Origin: an uncultured Clostridia bacterium
Lineage (GTDB): Bacteria > Bacillota > Clostridia > Oscillospirales > Acutalibacteraceae
Reading direction: 5' to 3'
Length of the DNA: 17,932 nucleotides
Assembly (NCBI GenBank): GCA_945971755.1
Contig: CAMFPJ010000017.1
Span: 1-17,932 of the forward strand
Shown: piece by piece, positions 1 to 8,085 of the stretch
How positions within the stretch are numbered: the first letter of the stretch is position 1
Layout of the letters: the number at the start of each line of letters is the position of its first letter
Made by a program: the position numbers and the translations under genes
Notes under the pieces: model-generated
What the model was told of the DNA's origin: nothing
The model's input: the letters and a program-made list of their open reading frames with translations, nothing else
Databases searched by the model: none

Positions 1-639
1 GAATTTAATTACAACCCTAAATAAAAGTCTAAACGCTAAAACAACTATTGCATTTGTAAAGAAAATAGGTCTTACGCTGACTTTGAATGAAAACTCGGCA
101 GTATTTTTTGTACCGAGAAAATCAGGCTCAACTACCGCATTATATTTTTTTACGGGAAGAGTTGAGCAAATAAATGAAAGCGCAGGAAAAACCTTTTGGC
201 AAACTCTGCCGTATTCAATTGCTGTTTCAGCCGCATCACAGTTTTTAGAAACAGTCATATTAAGGAATAATTCTCTTAGTACAATGTGCTTTCTAAATGA
301 ATTTAACATTCTTCCGAGAGAGTAAGCAGCATTATTGATTAGGTCAATTACGCCCTCAAAGCCTTTATTCTTATAAAATGTCAAGAAAATATTCTCTTTT
401 TTCTCTTTTTCTTCAGTTTTGTTTTCAGGAGCATCTTCAGGAGATTTTTTCTCTTTTTTAGGTTTCTTTTCTTTCTTTGGTTTATCGCTATTTTTCCGGG
501 GAAAAACAGTAAACTTTAAGAAAAGCCAAGAGACTGTTAAGTGAAAATCTTCTGAATAATCACCCGAAAGTGTAATTCGTATGCTAAAAACGATCACAAA
601 AAATGCAATTATTCCTAAAATTATGTATAGCGCAGTCAT
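1..639 (-). CDS. DUF2953 domain protein, 3' end cut by window edge
   Basis: This reading frame is open from the ATG at 639 to the left edge (213 codons, no stop), so the C-terminus is missing. The start has a clear ribosome binding site, GGAGG, 7 nt upstream. The N-terminus (from MTALYIILGI) is one hydrophobic segment of about 20 residues, a likely membrane anchor. A very Lys/Glu-rich stretch follows at about residues 50-75, then a region containing SLGRMLNSFKKH and the KKYNAVVEPDFLGTKNTA segment. This layout (single anchor, charged linker, conserved C-terminal half) is that of clostridial DUF2953 proteins, whose biochemical function is unknown. It follows scpB by 34 bp, and in related genomes a ytfJ/gerW-type sporulation gene often comes next, which would lie outside the window. 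Family assignment is from recalled sequence pattern and is fairly sure. Function is unknown. Confidence 0.75.
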   Translation of the reverse strand, partial: MTALYIILGIIAFFVIVFSIRITLSGDYSEDFHLTVSWLFLKFTVFPRKNSDKPKKEKKPKKEKKSPEDAPENKTEEKEKKENIFLTFYKNKGFEGVIDLINNAAYSLGRMLNSFRKHIVLRELFLNMTVSKNCDAAETAIEYGRVCQKVFPALSFICSTLPVKKYNAVVEPDFLGTKNTAEFSFKVSVRPIFFTNAIVVLAFRLLFRVVIKF

Positions 640-673
640 TTGCTCACCTCCTAACTAAGTATCTTAGTAAAAA

Positions 674-1252
674 TTATTCTTCTGTAATTACTGTTTGATC
701 AGAAATATCCTCTGTCTTTTCATCTTTATCCGTTTCTGTTTCATTAACGGGAAGTGGAGGAAGCTCATCAAGCGAAGAAATACAAAAGGCTCTTAAAAAT
801 TCAGGGGTTGTACCGTAAATCAAAGGTCTGCCCGGTAAATCAAGCCTGCCTTTTTCCTCAATAAGCTTCTTTTGGCAAAGAGTTGTAATAACTCCTGAAC
901 AGTCAACGCCTCTGACTTGTTCAACAAAAGACTTTGTAACAGGCTGATTATAAGCAATAACCGCTAAAACCTCAAAAGCAGCTTGCGAAAGCGGCGTGTT
1001 TTTACGAAGCTCGAGAAAATCTCTGATTATTTCAGCGTATTCCATTCTGCTTGAAAGCTGATATTTATCACCAAGTTTCAAAAGGCAAATACCGCTGTTA
1101 CGTTCATCAAGGTCCGCCGCAAGGTTATATAAAATTTGGTCTGCAAGCTCAGGTTCAATTTCAAGAACCGTTGCAATTCTGTCAAGTTCAATAGGCTCAC
1201 CTGCGGCAAAAAGTATTGCCTCTACCGCACTTTGAAGTTTGCTTGCTATCAT
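674..1252 (-). CDS. scpB: Segregation and condensation protein B
   Basis: ScpB is the winged-helix partner that, with ScpA, binds SMC to form the bacterial condensin for chromosome compaction and segregation. The protein starts MIASKLQSAVEAILFAAGEPI, typical of ScpB. It contains the family segments SQAAFEVLAVIAYNQP and VTKSFVEQVRGVDCSGVI, followed by LPGRPLIYGTT. At 192 residues its length is normal. Two in-frame ATGs exist. The one at 1261 lies only 1 nt after the GAGG motif (1263-1266). The one at 1252 is 10 nt from it and forms an ATGA overlap with the scpA stop, so I chose 1252. The upstream start would add three residues. The C-terminal 25 residues are acidic and Thr/Glu-rich. Translational coupling to scpA is likely. 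Confidence 0.93.
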   Translation of the reverse strand: MIASKLQSAVEAILFAAGEPIELDRIATVLEIEPELADQILYNLAADLDERNSGICLLKLGDKYQLSSRMEYAEIIRDFLELRKNTPLSQAAFEVLAVIAYNQPVTKSFVEQVRGVDCSGVITTLCQKKLIEEKGRLDLPGRPLIYGTTPEFLRAFCISSLDELPPLPVNETETDKDEKTEDISDQTVITEE

Positions 1253-1992
1253 TCGTTCCATTCCTCACTAACCTCGGTGAAATTACTGTCTAACAACTCA
1301 ATTTCAGCATCTTCTCCCTCACCTGAAACCAAAATTTTCTTTGATTTTGTAAGTTCGAGAAGAGCTAAAAACGTAGCTACAATGTCAGAACGGGACTCTG
1401 CGTCTGTAAAAAGTGACTTAAATCCTGTTTTCTGACCTTTCTTTTTAAGTCTTGAAAATATATTTGAAATTTTTGAACTGACCGAAACAACCTTTTTAAC
1501 AACAATTTCACGAAATGCTTCAATGGGCGGAGGTAAAATGTTAATCTTTTTACCTGCTGCGGCAATATATGCACTGATAAGTTCCTCGGGTTCGTGAATT
1601 CGCTTGTATGTCTGGTCAATCTCCATTTTGATTGGTTGACGGACAAAAAAATCAAACCCCGGTGTGTTGGTTTCGGCAAGTTTTTGAGCCATAAGCTTCA
1701 TATCTCTATACTCAATAAGCTCACCCTGAAGTTCTTTTTTTAGTTCCTCAGCCTCTGTGTAAACAGGAAGAAGAGAAACAGACTTAATGTAAACAAGTCT
1801 TGCCGCCATTTCAAGAAAATCGGATGCTACGTACATATCACTTTTCTGCATTTGGCGGACATAGTCAACGTACTGTTCAACAAGTGTTACGATAGGAATA
1901 TCGTAAATATTCAATTTGTGTTTTGAAATAAGATGCAAAAGAAGGTCAAGCGGGCCTTCAAAAGTATCTAATTTATACGATATTTTTTCCAT
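1249..1992 (-). CDS. scpA: Segregation and condensation protein A
   Basis: ScpA is the kleisin subunit that bridges the SMC heads and recruits ScpB. The N-terminus carries the family signature FEGPLDLLLHLI at residues 11-22 and then a segment like KLNIYDIPIVTLVEQYVDYV. The middle holds SDFLEMAARLVYIKSVSLLP. The C-terminal winged-helix part has VATFLALLELTKSKKI. At 247 residues it has the usual length. The stop overlaps the scpB start (ATGA). The ribosome binding site is weak (only GGTG about 5 nt before the ATG at 1992), and the M50 gene ends 17 bp upstream, so it may depend on read-through from upstream translation. Confidence 0.95.
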   Translation of the reverse strand: MEKISYKLDTFEGPLDLLLHLISKHKLNIYDIPIVTLVEQYVDYVRQMQKSDMYVASDFLEMAARLVYIKSVSLLPVYTEAEELKKELQGELIEYRDMKLMAQKLAETNTPGFDFFVRQPIKMEIDQTYKRIHEPEELISAYIAAAGKKINILPPPIEAFREIVVKKVVSVSSKISNIFSRLKKKGQKTGFKSLFTDAESRSDIVATFLALLELTKSKKILVSGEGEDAEIELLDSNFTEVSEEWNE

Positions 1993-2009
1993 GTAACACC
2001 ATTCAAAAA

Positions 2010-2696
2010 TTATAATAAAATTAGTTCAAAAAGTCTTTCATACAAACTCATAATTACATTTGAAAGCAACGAAAGAGGTGCCGTAAGAACGCCTGTGACA
2101 ATCAAAATAAATACAACAATAACGATATATCTTTCATACTGCATTATTTTGAAATAATGCTTTGACGGTATTAAAAGCTGTAAAATTCTTGAACCGTCCA
2201 ACGGAGGAATCGGCAAAAGATTAAATACTGCCAAATTTACATTTATGATCGCAGCAAAATTAAAGAAAATATAAATAGCCGATAACAGCATAATATTCTG
2301 CTGGTTTACGCTAATATTCTTAGAAACAGCAACACAAATAACAGCAAAAAATTCTGCAATAAAGCCCATAACAAGATTTGAGACAGGGCCTGCAACTGCG
2401 ACTAATGCCATACCTTTTTTCGGGTCCTTAAAATTTCTCGGGTTAACAGAAACCGGCTTTGCGTAGCCGAATCCCACAAGCAAAATCATAAGCGCACCGA
2501 TAGGTGAAATATGAGCCATAGGGTTGAGAGTAAGTCTGCCTTGAAGTCTCGGGGTTTGGTCACCGAGTTTTGTTGCAACAAATGCATGTGAAAACTCGTG
2601 CACCGGCATCGTGCAAAAAACAACAAACGCAATCGAGAACATAGATATTAAAAACTCTGCAAAATCGAATTCACTGTTAAGTAAACTAAAAAGCAT
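2010..2696 (-). CDS. Site-2 protease family (M50) membrane metallopeptidase
   Basis: A 228-residue polytopic membrane protein with both catalytic signatures of peptidase family M50. The zinc-binding motif HEFSH is at residues 33-37 inside the first membrane segments. The second motif, NLLPIPPLDG at 159-168, supplies the third zinc ligand (Asp167). Conserved RLTLNPMAHISPIGALM and VAGPVSNLVMGF segments lie between them. It is of the short YwhC/Rip-like class without a PDZ domain. Family members cleave substrates within the membrane, often anti-sigma factors or signal-peptide remnants. The substrate here is unknown. The start at 2696 has an AAGGAG ribosome binding site. It sits between prmC and scpA, a neighbourhood common in Clostridia. 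Confidence 0.92.
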   Translation of the reverse strand: MLFSLLNSEFDFAEFLISMFSIAFVVFCTMPVHEFSHAFVATKLGDQTPRLQGRLTLNPMAHISPIGALMILLVGFGYAKPVSVNPRNFKDPKKGMALVAVAGPVSNLVMGFIAEFFAVICVAVSKNISVNQQNIMLLSAIYIFFNFAAIINVNLAVFNLLPIPPLDGSRILQLLIPSKHYFKIMQYERYIVIVVFILIVTGVLTAPLSLLSNVIMSLYERLFELILL

Positions 2697-2720
2697 AAGC
2701 GCTCCTTTCTTAAATGAATA

Positions 2721-3551
2721 TTATATTCTAAAAGTCACAATTCTGTCAATATCATTAAAATCAAAAACAACATTTTTTTCTGATTTAATGCTGTCAAAAA
2801 CAGAAATAATATCGCTTGACTGCCCGTCACCGCACTCCATTGCAATTAAGCCGCCTTTTTTGAGCTTTTTAGACCATTTTGATGCAATACATCTATAAAA
2901 GTCTAATCCGTCTATTCCGCCGTCTAATGATGAAACAGGCTCATGCCTAACTTCTGTTTGAAGCAAAGGAATTTCATCGGTTTTAATGTACGGGGGGTTG
3001 GAAATTATTGCATCTGCCAAAGGTAACAAAGAAAAATCAAAATCAAAAATATCACACTTAACCAGATTTACGTTTTTCAGATTGAATTTTTCAGCATTTT
3101 TCTTTGTATATTCAAATGCTTTGTCTTCTTTTTCAAAAAGATAGACATCAGCATCAGGTCTAATTTTAGCAACTGTTAAGCCAATGCAACCACTGCCTGA
3201 ACACAAATCATATACAACAATATTATTGATATTTTTAAGTTCTTTCAAAACATACTCAACGAGAAGCTCTGTTTCGGGGCGTGGAATCAGCACACCTTCC
3301 CCTACAGCAAACTCCAATCCGTAAAAACTCCAGCTACCCACAATATACTGAAGAGGTTCACCCTTTTTACGTCTTTCAATAAGTTTATCCATCAAAGCAA
3401 TTTGCTCGTCGGTGGCGTTTACCGTTGAATAATCATAAACAGGCGTTTGAACTTTCAAAACATCTTCAAACAAAACTTTTGTTTCAAATTCACCTGCTCC
3501 GCCAAATGAGAGAGCTTCTGCAGATTTTCTGTAAACTTCTAAAAGTGTCAT
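2721..3551 (-). CDS. prmC: Peptide chain release factor N5-glutamine methyltransferase
   Basis: PrmC (HemK) uses S-adenosylmethionine to methylate the Gln of the GGQ motif in release factors RF1 and RF2. The protein has an N-terminal helical domain (1-80), the IPRPETE motif at 89-95, and SAM-binding motif I DLCSGSGCIG at 115-124. The catalytic NPPY is at 185-188, followed by IKTDEIPLL, and GLDFYR is near 215-220. At 276 residues the length is normal. Its ATG overlaps the stop of the DUF1385 gene (ATGA, 3548-3551), which suggests translational coupling. No prfA gene (RF1, the substrate) flanks it, unlike in many bacteria. Confidence 0.95.
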   Translation of the reverse strand: MTLLEVYRKSAEALSFGGAGEFETKVLFEDVLKVQTPVYDYSTVNATDEQIALMDKLIERRKKGEPLQYIVGSWSFYGLEFAVGEGVLIPRPETELLVEYVLKELKNINNIVVYDLCSGSGCIGLTVAKIRPDADVYLFEKEDKAFEYTKKNAEKFNLKNVNLVKCDIFDFDFSLLPLADAIISNPPYIKTDEIPLLQTEVRHEPVSSLDGGIDGLDFYRCIASKWSKKLKKGGLIAMECGDGQSSDIISVFDSIKSEKNVVFDFNDIDRIVTFRI

Positions 3552-4528
3552 TTAATTTCGTCGTCCTTCGGGTTATCGGTAATTGCGGCCTTCAAAGCCT
3601 CAATGCCAACCTCAATAATGTCATCAGTAGGTTCAACTGTTGTTATTCTCTGCATAAAGAGTCCGGGAGCTGACAGAAATCTTACTATGATATTATCGTG
3701 CTTACCTGCATATTTAATGAATTCATAGCCAATTCCCGTAACAAGCGGAAGAATTGCAAGCTTCATAAGCACCCACAATGGTCTGCTAATTTCACTCAAA
3801 TGCGGAAAAATAAGAACAAGTGCCGACGTTATTAAAATACTGATTATAAGAATTACAAAAATAAAACTTGTGCCGCATCTTGGATGAAAACGTTTCATTT
3901 TTCTTACATTTTCAACTGTAAGCGGGAGCCCGTTTTCATAACAAAAAATTGATTTATGCTCTGCACCATGATACATAAAAACACGTTTAATAGACTTAGT
4001 TCTCGAAACAAGGAACATATAAATCACAAAAATAATAATTCGCATTATACCTTCAAAAAGAGGATGCATTTTGGAAAGGTCAGAATTTCTGACAACAAAT
4101 TCGTCAAACTTGTCAACAAGAAGTGTCGGCAGATACATAAATATTCCGAACGCAATCGCAACACCCAAAACAGTTGAAATCGCGCCGATTACAGCCATCA
4201 TAGCGGGGCCCATGTGGTCAGTAAGCCACCGGTCAAGTTTTGACAAATCTTCTTCTTTTTCTTCCTCTGTCATTGATTTATCGGCAGATTTCATAAGATA
4301 TTTATAACCGCTGACCATTGAATCAATATATGCCGCAATACCGCGAATAAGCGGAACACCTAAAATTTTATACTTTTTAGTAATCGGAATGTTGTGGTCA
4401 ACCTCAACATCAATGGAGCCGTCAGGCATTCTGACCGCCATTGCATTTCCTGCGGGACCGCGCATCACAATACCCTCAATAAGTGCCTGTCCTCCGACAG
4501 AAGTTTTATGCTTAATGTTTTCGCCCAT
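3548..4528 (-). CDS. DUF1385 (YqhQ-like) integral membrane protein
   Basis: A 326-residue protein starting MGENIKHKTSVGGQALIEGI, the hallmark N-terminus of DUF1385. Two other family signatures are present: YHGAEHK at 186-192 and FHPRCGTSF at 214-222. Hydrophobic segments lie at about 108-133, 160-176, 221-243 and 250-268. The conserved His and Cys residues suggest metal binding or redox chemistry, but the function of the family is not established. The start at 4528 has an AAGGATA ribosome binding site. It lies 13 bp after the histidine kinase and overlaps prmC, a pairing usual in Clostridia. Confidence 0.9.
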   Translation of the reverse strand: MGENIKHKTSVGGQALIEGIVMRGPAGNAMAVRMPDGSIDVEVDHNIPITKKYKILGVPLIRGIAAYIDSMVSGYKYLMKSADKSMTEEEKEEDLSKLDRWLTDHMGPAMMAVIGAISTVLGVAIAFGIFMYLPTLLVDKFDEFVVRNSDLSKMHPLFEGIMRIIIFVIYMFLVSRTKSIKRVFMYHGAEHKSIFCYENGLPLTVENVRKMKRFHPRCGTSFIFVILIISILITSALVLIFPHLSEISRPLWVLMKLAILPLVTGIGYEFIKYAGKHDNIIVRFLSAPGLFMQRITTVEPTDDIIEVGIEALKAAITDNPKDDEIK

Positions 4529-4541
4529 AGTTATATCCTTT

Positions 4542-5942
4542 CTAATTGTTAATCGGTAAAGTTAGCGTAACCTTTGTTCCTTCACCGAGATTACTGTCAA
4601 AAATCATTTCGCCGCCGTGAAGATTGATAATTTCATCAGAAACAGCAAGTCCGATACCGCTGCCTCGTACGCTTTTATTTGCCTTAAAGAACTTTTGCTT
4701 GATTTTCGGTAAATCGTACTTTGAAATTCCGCAACCGTTATCCCGAATCTCAATTACAACACTCTTATTCATACGTTTAAGAGATACTTTAACATATCCG
4801 CCTTGTTTATTGTATTTTATTGCATTGTCAATAATATTAACAAAAACCTGTTTAAGCCTGTTGCCGTCAGCATTCAAAAACACGTGCGAAGCGGAAATAT
4901 CAGCAGACAGTAAAACACCTTCTCTTTCGGCCCTTTCCTGAAAAGCTTCAAGAACATCCGAAAGCTCTTTAGAAATATCTATCCGAGTGATTTTAAGTGT
5001 CATTTTACCGTTTTCCATTCTTGAAAAGTCAAGAAGCTCTTCAACAAGTTCAGTAAGCCTTTCACTTTCATTAACTATAACGCTAATGCCCTTATCAATA
5101 ATATCTCTGTCGCAATCAGATGAACGAATTGTTTCACCCCAGCCCTTAATTGCGGTAAGAGGTGTTCTCAGTTCGTGAGATACAGTAGAAATAAACTCAT
5201 TTTTCAGTTGTTCGGATTTATTGATTTCGTGAGCCATATGATTTACAGTATCACACAACTGACCGATTTCGTCATTATACTTATATTTTTCGATTGAAAC
5301 ATCAAAATCGCCGTTTGCAATTCTGTTTGCGGTTTCGTTAATCTTTTTAACAGGATTAATAATTGAACGTATAAAATAAGCACCTGAAGTAATTACTAAC
5401 AAAATAAAAAAGGTTGATAATAATGCAATTACAACATAAATGTAAATTAACTGTCGGTCTATATCCTCCAAAGATACTATATATCTAACGGCACCTGTAT
5501 TATTTCCGTCAAAAGACGGCAGCATATGCGTTTGTGCCATAACTTTTTCGCCGCTTGACATATTACCAATCCATTCACCTACTTTACCGTCTGCCTTTGC
5601 GTAATCATAGTCGGGGTATTGCTCATCTTTTACGGAAAAGCCTGTTGAAGAAACAACAACCTCTCCGTTTGAGTCAATAACCCAAACCTCCATTACATTA
5701 TTGTCTGTAAAATTCTCAACAAAGCTTCTTGCAGTCTTAATAAACTGTTTATTGGAGGCAGTTGTTGAATTAAAATAAGACAAAACCATATTAGATGAAC
5801 GCGATTCAAGCGTTAATCTGGCTGCGTTATAGTAGTGTGAATGAAACATATAGCAAAGAAAAAATGCGAGCAAAACAATTAAGACAATAATGCTTAAAAG
5901 AACACTGAATACCCAGCGTTTAACAATGCTGTTTTTAATCAT
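4542..5942 (-). CDS. HAMP-domain sensor histidine kinase
   Basis: A 466-residue membrane kinase of the two-component class. It has a transmembrane segment at about 11-33, an extracytoplasmic sensor region at 34-163 and a second transmembrane segment at 165-190. A HAMP linker at 188-240 follows. The HisKA domain has STVSHELRTPLTAIKGWGE with phosphorylated His256. The HATPase domain carries the N box NIIDNAIKYN (369-378), G1 DNGCGI (401-406) and G2 GSGIGLA (427-433). All catalytic motifs are intact. The sensor region is about 130 residues with an Asp/Tyr-rich loop near 105-115, possibly a dCache/PAS-like fold, but I cannot name its ligand. The start at 5942 follows GGCGGTGA. It lies 27 bp downstream of the response-regulator gene, which should be its cognate partner. 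Confidence 0.94.
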   Translation of the reverse strand: MIKNSIVKRWVFSVLLSIIVLIVLLAFFLCYMFHSHYYNAARLTLESRSSNMVLSYFNSTTASNKQFIKTARSFVENFTDNNVMEVWVIDSNGEVVVSSTGFSVKDEQYPDYDYAKADGKVGEWIGNMSSGEKVMAQTHMLPSFDGNNTGAVRYIVSLEDIDRQLIYIYVVIALLSTFFILLVITSGAYFIRSIINPVKKINETANRIANGDFDVSIEKYKYNDEIGQLCDTVNHMAHEINKSEQLKNEFISTVSHELRTPLTAIKGWGETIRSSDCDRDIIDKGISVIVNESERLTELVEELLDFSRMENGKMTLKITRIDISKELSDVLEAFQERAEREGVLLSADISASHVFLNADGNRLKQVFVNIIDNAIKYNKQGGYVKVSLKRMNKSVVIEIRDNGCGISKYDLPKIKQKFFKANKSVRGSGIGLAVSDEIINLHGGEMIFDSNLGEGTKVTLTLPINN

Positions 5943-5969
5943 TTGCTCACCGCCTTTACATTTTTTACA

Positions 5970-6680
5970 TTAAACCATCCATTTATATCCCATTCCCCAA
6001 ACCGTAATTAAATGAACGGGATTTGATGAATCTTCCTCAACTTTGTTTCTCAGTCTGTGAATATTTACATCAACAATCTTTTCATCACCGAAATAGGACT
6101 CACCCCAAACAAATTTCAGTATATCGTTTCTGCTGAGCGCACAGTTGGGGTTTGAGAAAAAATATTCCATAAGTTGAAACTCAACCTGGGTTAAATCAAT
6201 GTACTCACCGTTTCTCATTAATGAGTGGCTTCTTAAATCAAGTGTAAACTCATTAAGAGTAACTGAACTATTGACTGCTTCTTCATTGTTTTCTATCACT
6301 TCATTTGTTAAAGACACTCTGCGGTAAATCGCATCAATTCTTGCCATAAGTTCAGAGGGAGAAAAGGGTTTTGTAACATAGTCGTCTGCGCCGACTAAAA
6401 GTCCTGTTACCTTATCCATTTCCTGTGTTCGAGCAGTAAGCATAACAATACCTATTCTCTTGCTTTTACTTCTGATATATTTGCAAACCTCAAGGCCGTC
6501 TGCAATCGGCATCATTATGTCAAGAATGGCAACGTCAATATCACTTGCATTTTCGTCAAATGCTCTCATTGCCTCCTCTCCGTTTGATGCCTCAATAACT
6601 TCATAGCCGTTTCTACGAAGATTTATTACAACAAAATCTCTGATTGAGGCTTCGTCTTCAGCAATAAGTACCTTTTTCAT
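5970..6680 (-). CDS. OmpR/PhoB-family response regulator
   Basis: A 236-residue regulator. The receiver domain (1-120) has acidic residues near 8-9, phospho-acceptor Asp54 in AILDIMMP, Thr82 and Lys104 in YVTKPFSP. The C-terminal winged-helix DNA-binding domain (about 140-236) has the FQLMEYFFSNPNCALSRNDI and VDVNIHRLRNKVE segments and ends in VWGMGYKWMV. All phosphotransfer residues are present. The start at 6680 has GGAGG 6 nt upstream. It sits 9 bp after the lipoprotein gene and 27 bp before the kinase gene, so the three probably act together. Target genes cannot be read from the window. Confidence 0.95.
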   Translation of the reverse strand: MKKVLIAEDEASIRDFVVINLRRNGYEVIEASNGEEAMRAFDENASDIDVAILDIMMPIADGLEVCKYIRSKSKRIGIVMLTARTQEMDKVTGLLVGADDYVTKPFSPSELMARIDAIYRRVSLTNEVIENNEEAVNSSVTLNEFTLDLRSHSLMRNGEYIDLTQVEFQLMEYFFSNPNCALSRNDILKFVWGESYFGDEKIVDVNIHRLRNKVEEDSSNPVHLITVWGMGYKWMV

Positions 6681-6689
6681 TTCGACCTC

Positions 6690-8054
6690 CTAACTCATTA
6701 CCACAAAAGAGTTTTGAATATCCTGTTTACTTATTCGGTCGGAATTGTCCAAAGTGTATCCGTAGATGTAAGCGTCCGTTGCAAGCAAGCGTTCAAAACC
6801 ATAACTGTTTTCGTTCCATGCAGCAGAAGAAAATGTTTTAATTGAAAAAAGCTTATCACCAAGTTCACCGTCTTCATCGACCTCATAGAAAGCAAGTAAA
6901 TCATTGTTAGAATTGTAAACAACAGTTATTTGTCCAATCCATTCTTCATCAAAAATAAAATAATAGTTTTGTGCTTTATTATATATACACTTAAAAACAA
7001 ATTCTAAATCGTCGTCGGAAATATTTGACCATACCACCAGATATATCTGAGTAGGTTCTTCGGCATCAGGATTGATTCTGCGGCCGTAAGGCAATTCCTG
7101 AAGAGTAGGAATTTCAATTATTCCGTCCGAGTTAATATCACAGGAATAAATTTTGTTTGTTCTCGCCGTTGGTGGCGTTTCGGAATTATTTATGTGAATA
7201 GGCAAATTAACAGTTTCGTCCTTGCAGTCAAATTCAACAACATCGGTAACAAAAGCCGCGTCACTCAATATTCCGTCAACATAAATTCTTGTATATTTCT
7301 TTCCTTCTTTAACAACTGAATCAGACACAATTGAAAGAACATCAAGCATACCAATAAGAGAAAAACTTTCATCATATTTAACAAATGAGTTTTCATCAAA
7401 TTGAATAATTCGACCTATTGTTCTGTTAGAATCATAAGAAATATTTACCGTTGAAAGAAAAATATCTTCAGAACCGTCACCATTAAAGTCTGAAACATAC
7501 ATTTCAGTAAAATGTTCCGTTTTTTGAAGAGTCATTCCTGCCCCGTTAAATGTGTAAAGTGTTAAAATTCTGTTGCCGACTAAAGTAAGAGTTTCATTCG
7601 AGGCAGATTCGGGATTAAGGGAGGTCCAGGAAATCAAAATCTCTTTTTTCCCGTCGCCGTTAACATCATTAAAACTTACGCTGTAAATTTCTTCTGCGGC
7701 ACCTGTAAGAATAGAAACATTTTTCCACAATTTGCCATCGTTTTTGAATACGGCTACATGTGCAAATTCATCAACAGAATAGTCAGAATAAAATACCAAT
7801 GCTTCGTCGTTACCGTCATAATCAATATCAGTAATGACGTAAGACGAGCGGTTATCACCTTTAATCGGTGATTTCATTTGAACAGTGTCGCTTTTAACCG
7901 TGCGTTCAAAAGCTTCCTGCAAAAAACTGTTTTCACCGCTAAGTTTCGGCGGACGGATAAGTTCTTCCGTTGAAAGAAGTGTCATATTACAACCCGAGAG
8001 CAAAATGCATACTGCAATTATCATTGCAAAAAAGGCAAAGCCTCTTTTTGACAT
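6690..8054 (-). CDS. VCBS/FG-GAP repeat lipoprotein
   Basis: A 454-residue predicted lipoprotein. The signal peptide starts MSKRGFAFFAMIIAVCILLSGC and carries a lipobox (LSGC) with Cys22 as the lipidated residue, so it should be anchored on the outer face of the membrane. The body carries at least four Asp-rich loops of the FG-GAP/VCBS calcium-binding type: DIDYDGNDE (76-84), DVNGDGKKE (130-138), DFNGDGSED (189-197) and DINSDGIIE (306-314). They are spaced 54-117 residues apart, as expected for blades of a beta-propeller. The start at 8054 has GGAGGTGA. It is directly followed by a response regulator and kinase, so a role as ligand-binding or envelope-state co-sensor is possible, but that is inference from position. 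No enzymatic motif was seen. Confidence 0.85.
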   Translation of the reverse strand: MSKRGFAFFAMIIAVCILLSGCNMTLLSTEELIRPPKLSGENSFLQEAFERTVKSDTVQMKSPIKGDNRSSYVITDIDYDGNDEALVFYSDYSVDEFAHVAVFKNDGKLWKNVSILTGAAEEIYSVSFNDVNGDGKKEILISWTSLNPESASNETLTLVGNRILTLYTFNGAGMTLQKTEHFTEMYVSDFNGDGSEDIFLSTVNISYDSNRTIGRIIQFDENSFVKYDESFSLIGMLDVLSIVSDSVVKEGKKYTRIYVDGILSDAAFVTDVVEFDCKDETVNLPIHINNSETPPTARTNKIYSCDINSDGIIEIPTLQELPYGRRINPDAEEPTQIYLVVWSNISDDDLEFVFKCIYNKAQNYYFIFDEEWIGQITVVYNSNNDLLAFYEVDEDGELGDKLFSIKTFSSAAWNENSYGFERLLATDAYIYGYTLDNSDRISKQDIQNSFVVMS

Positions 8055-8085
8055 AACCCGTCACCTCCGAAATAAATTAGTTTAA

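Noticed and set aside
83..325. 80-codon plus-strand open frame
   Set aside because: Antisense to the DUF2953 gene, which has a proper start and ribosome binding site.
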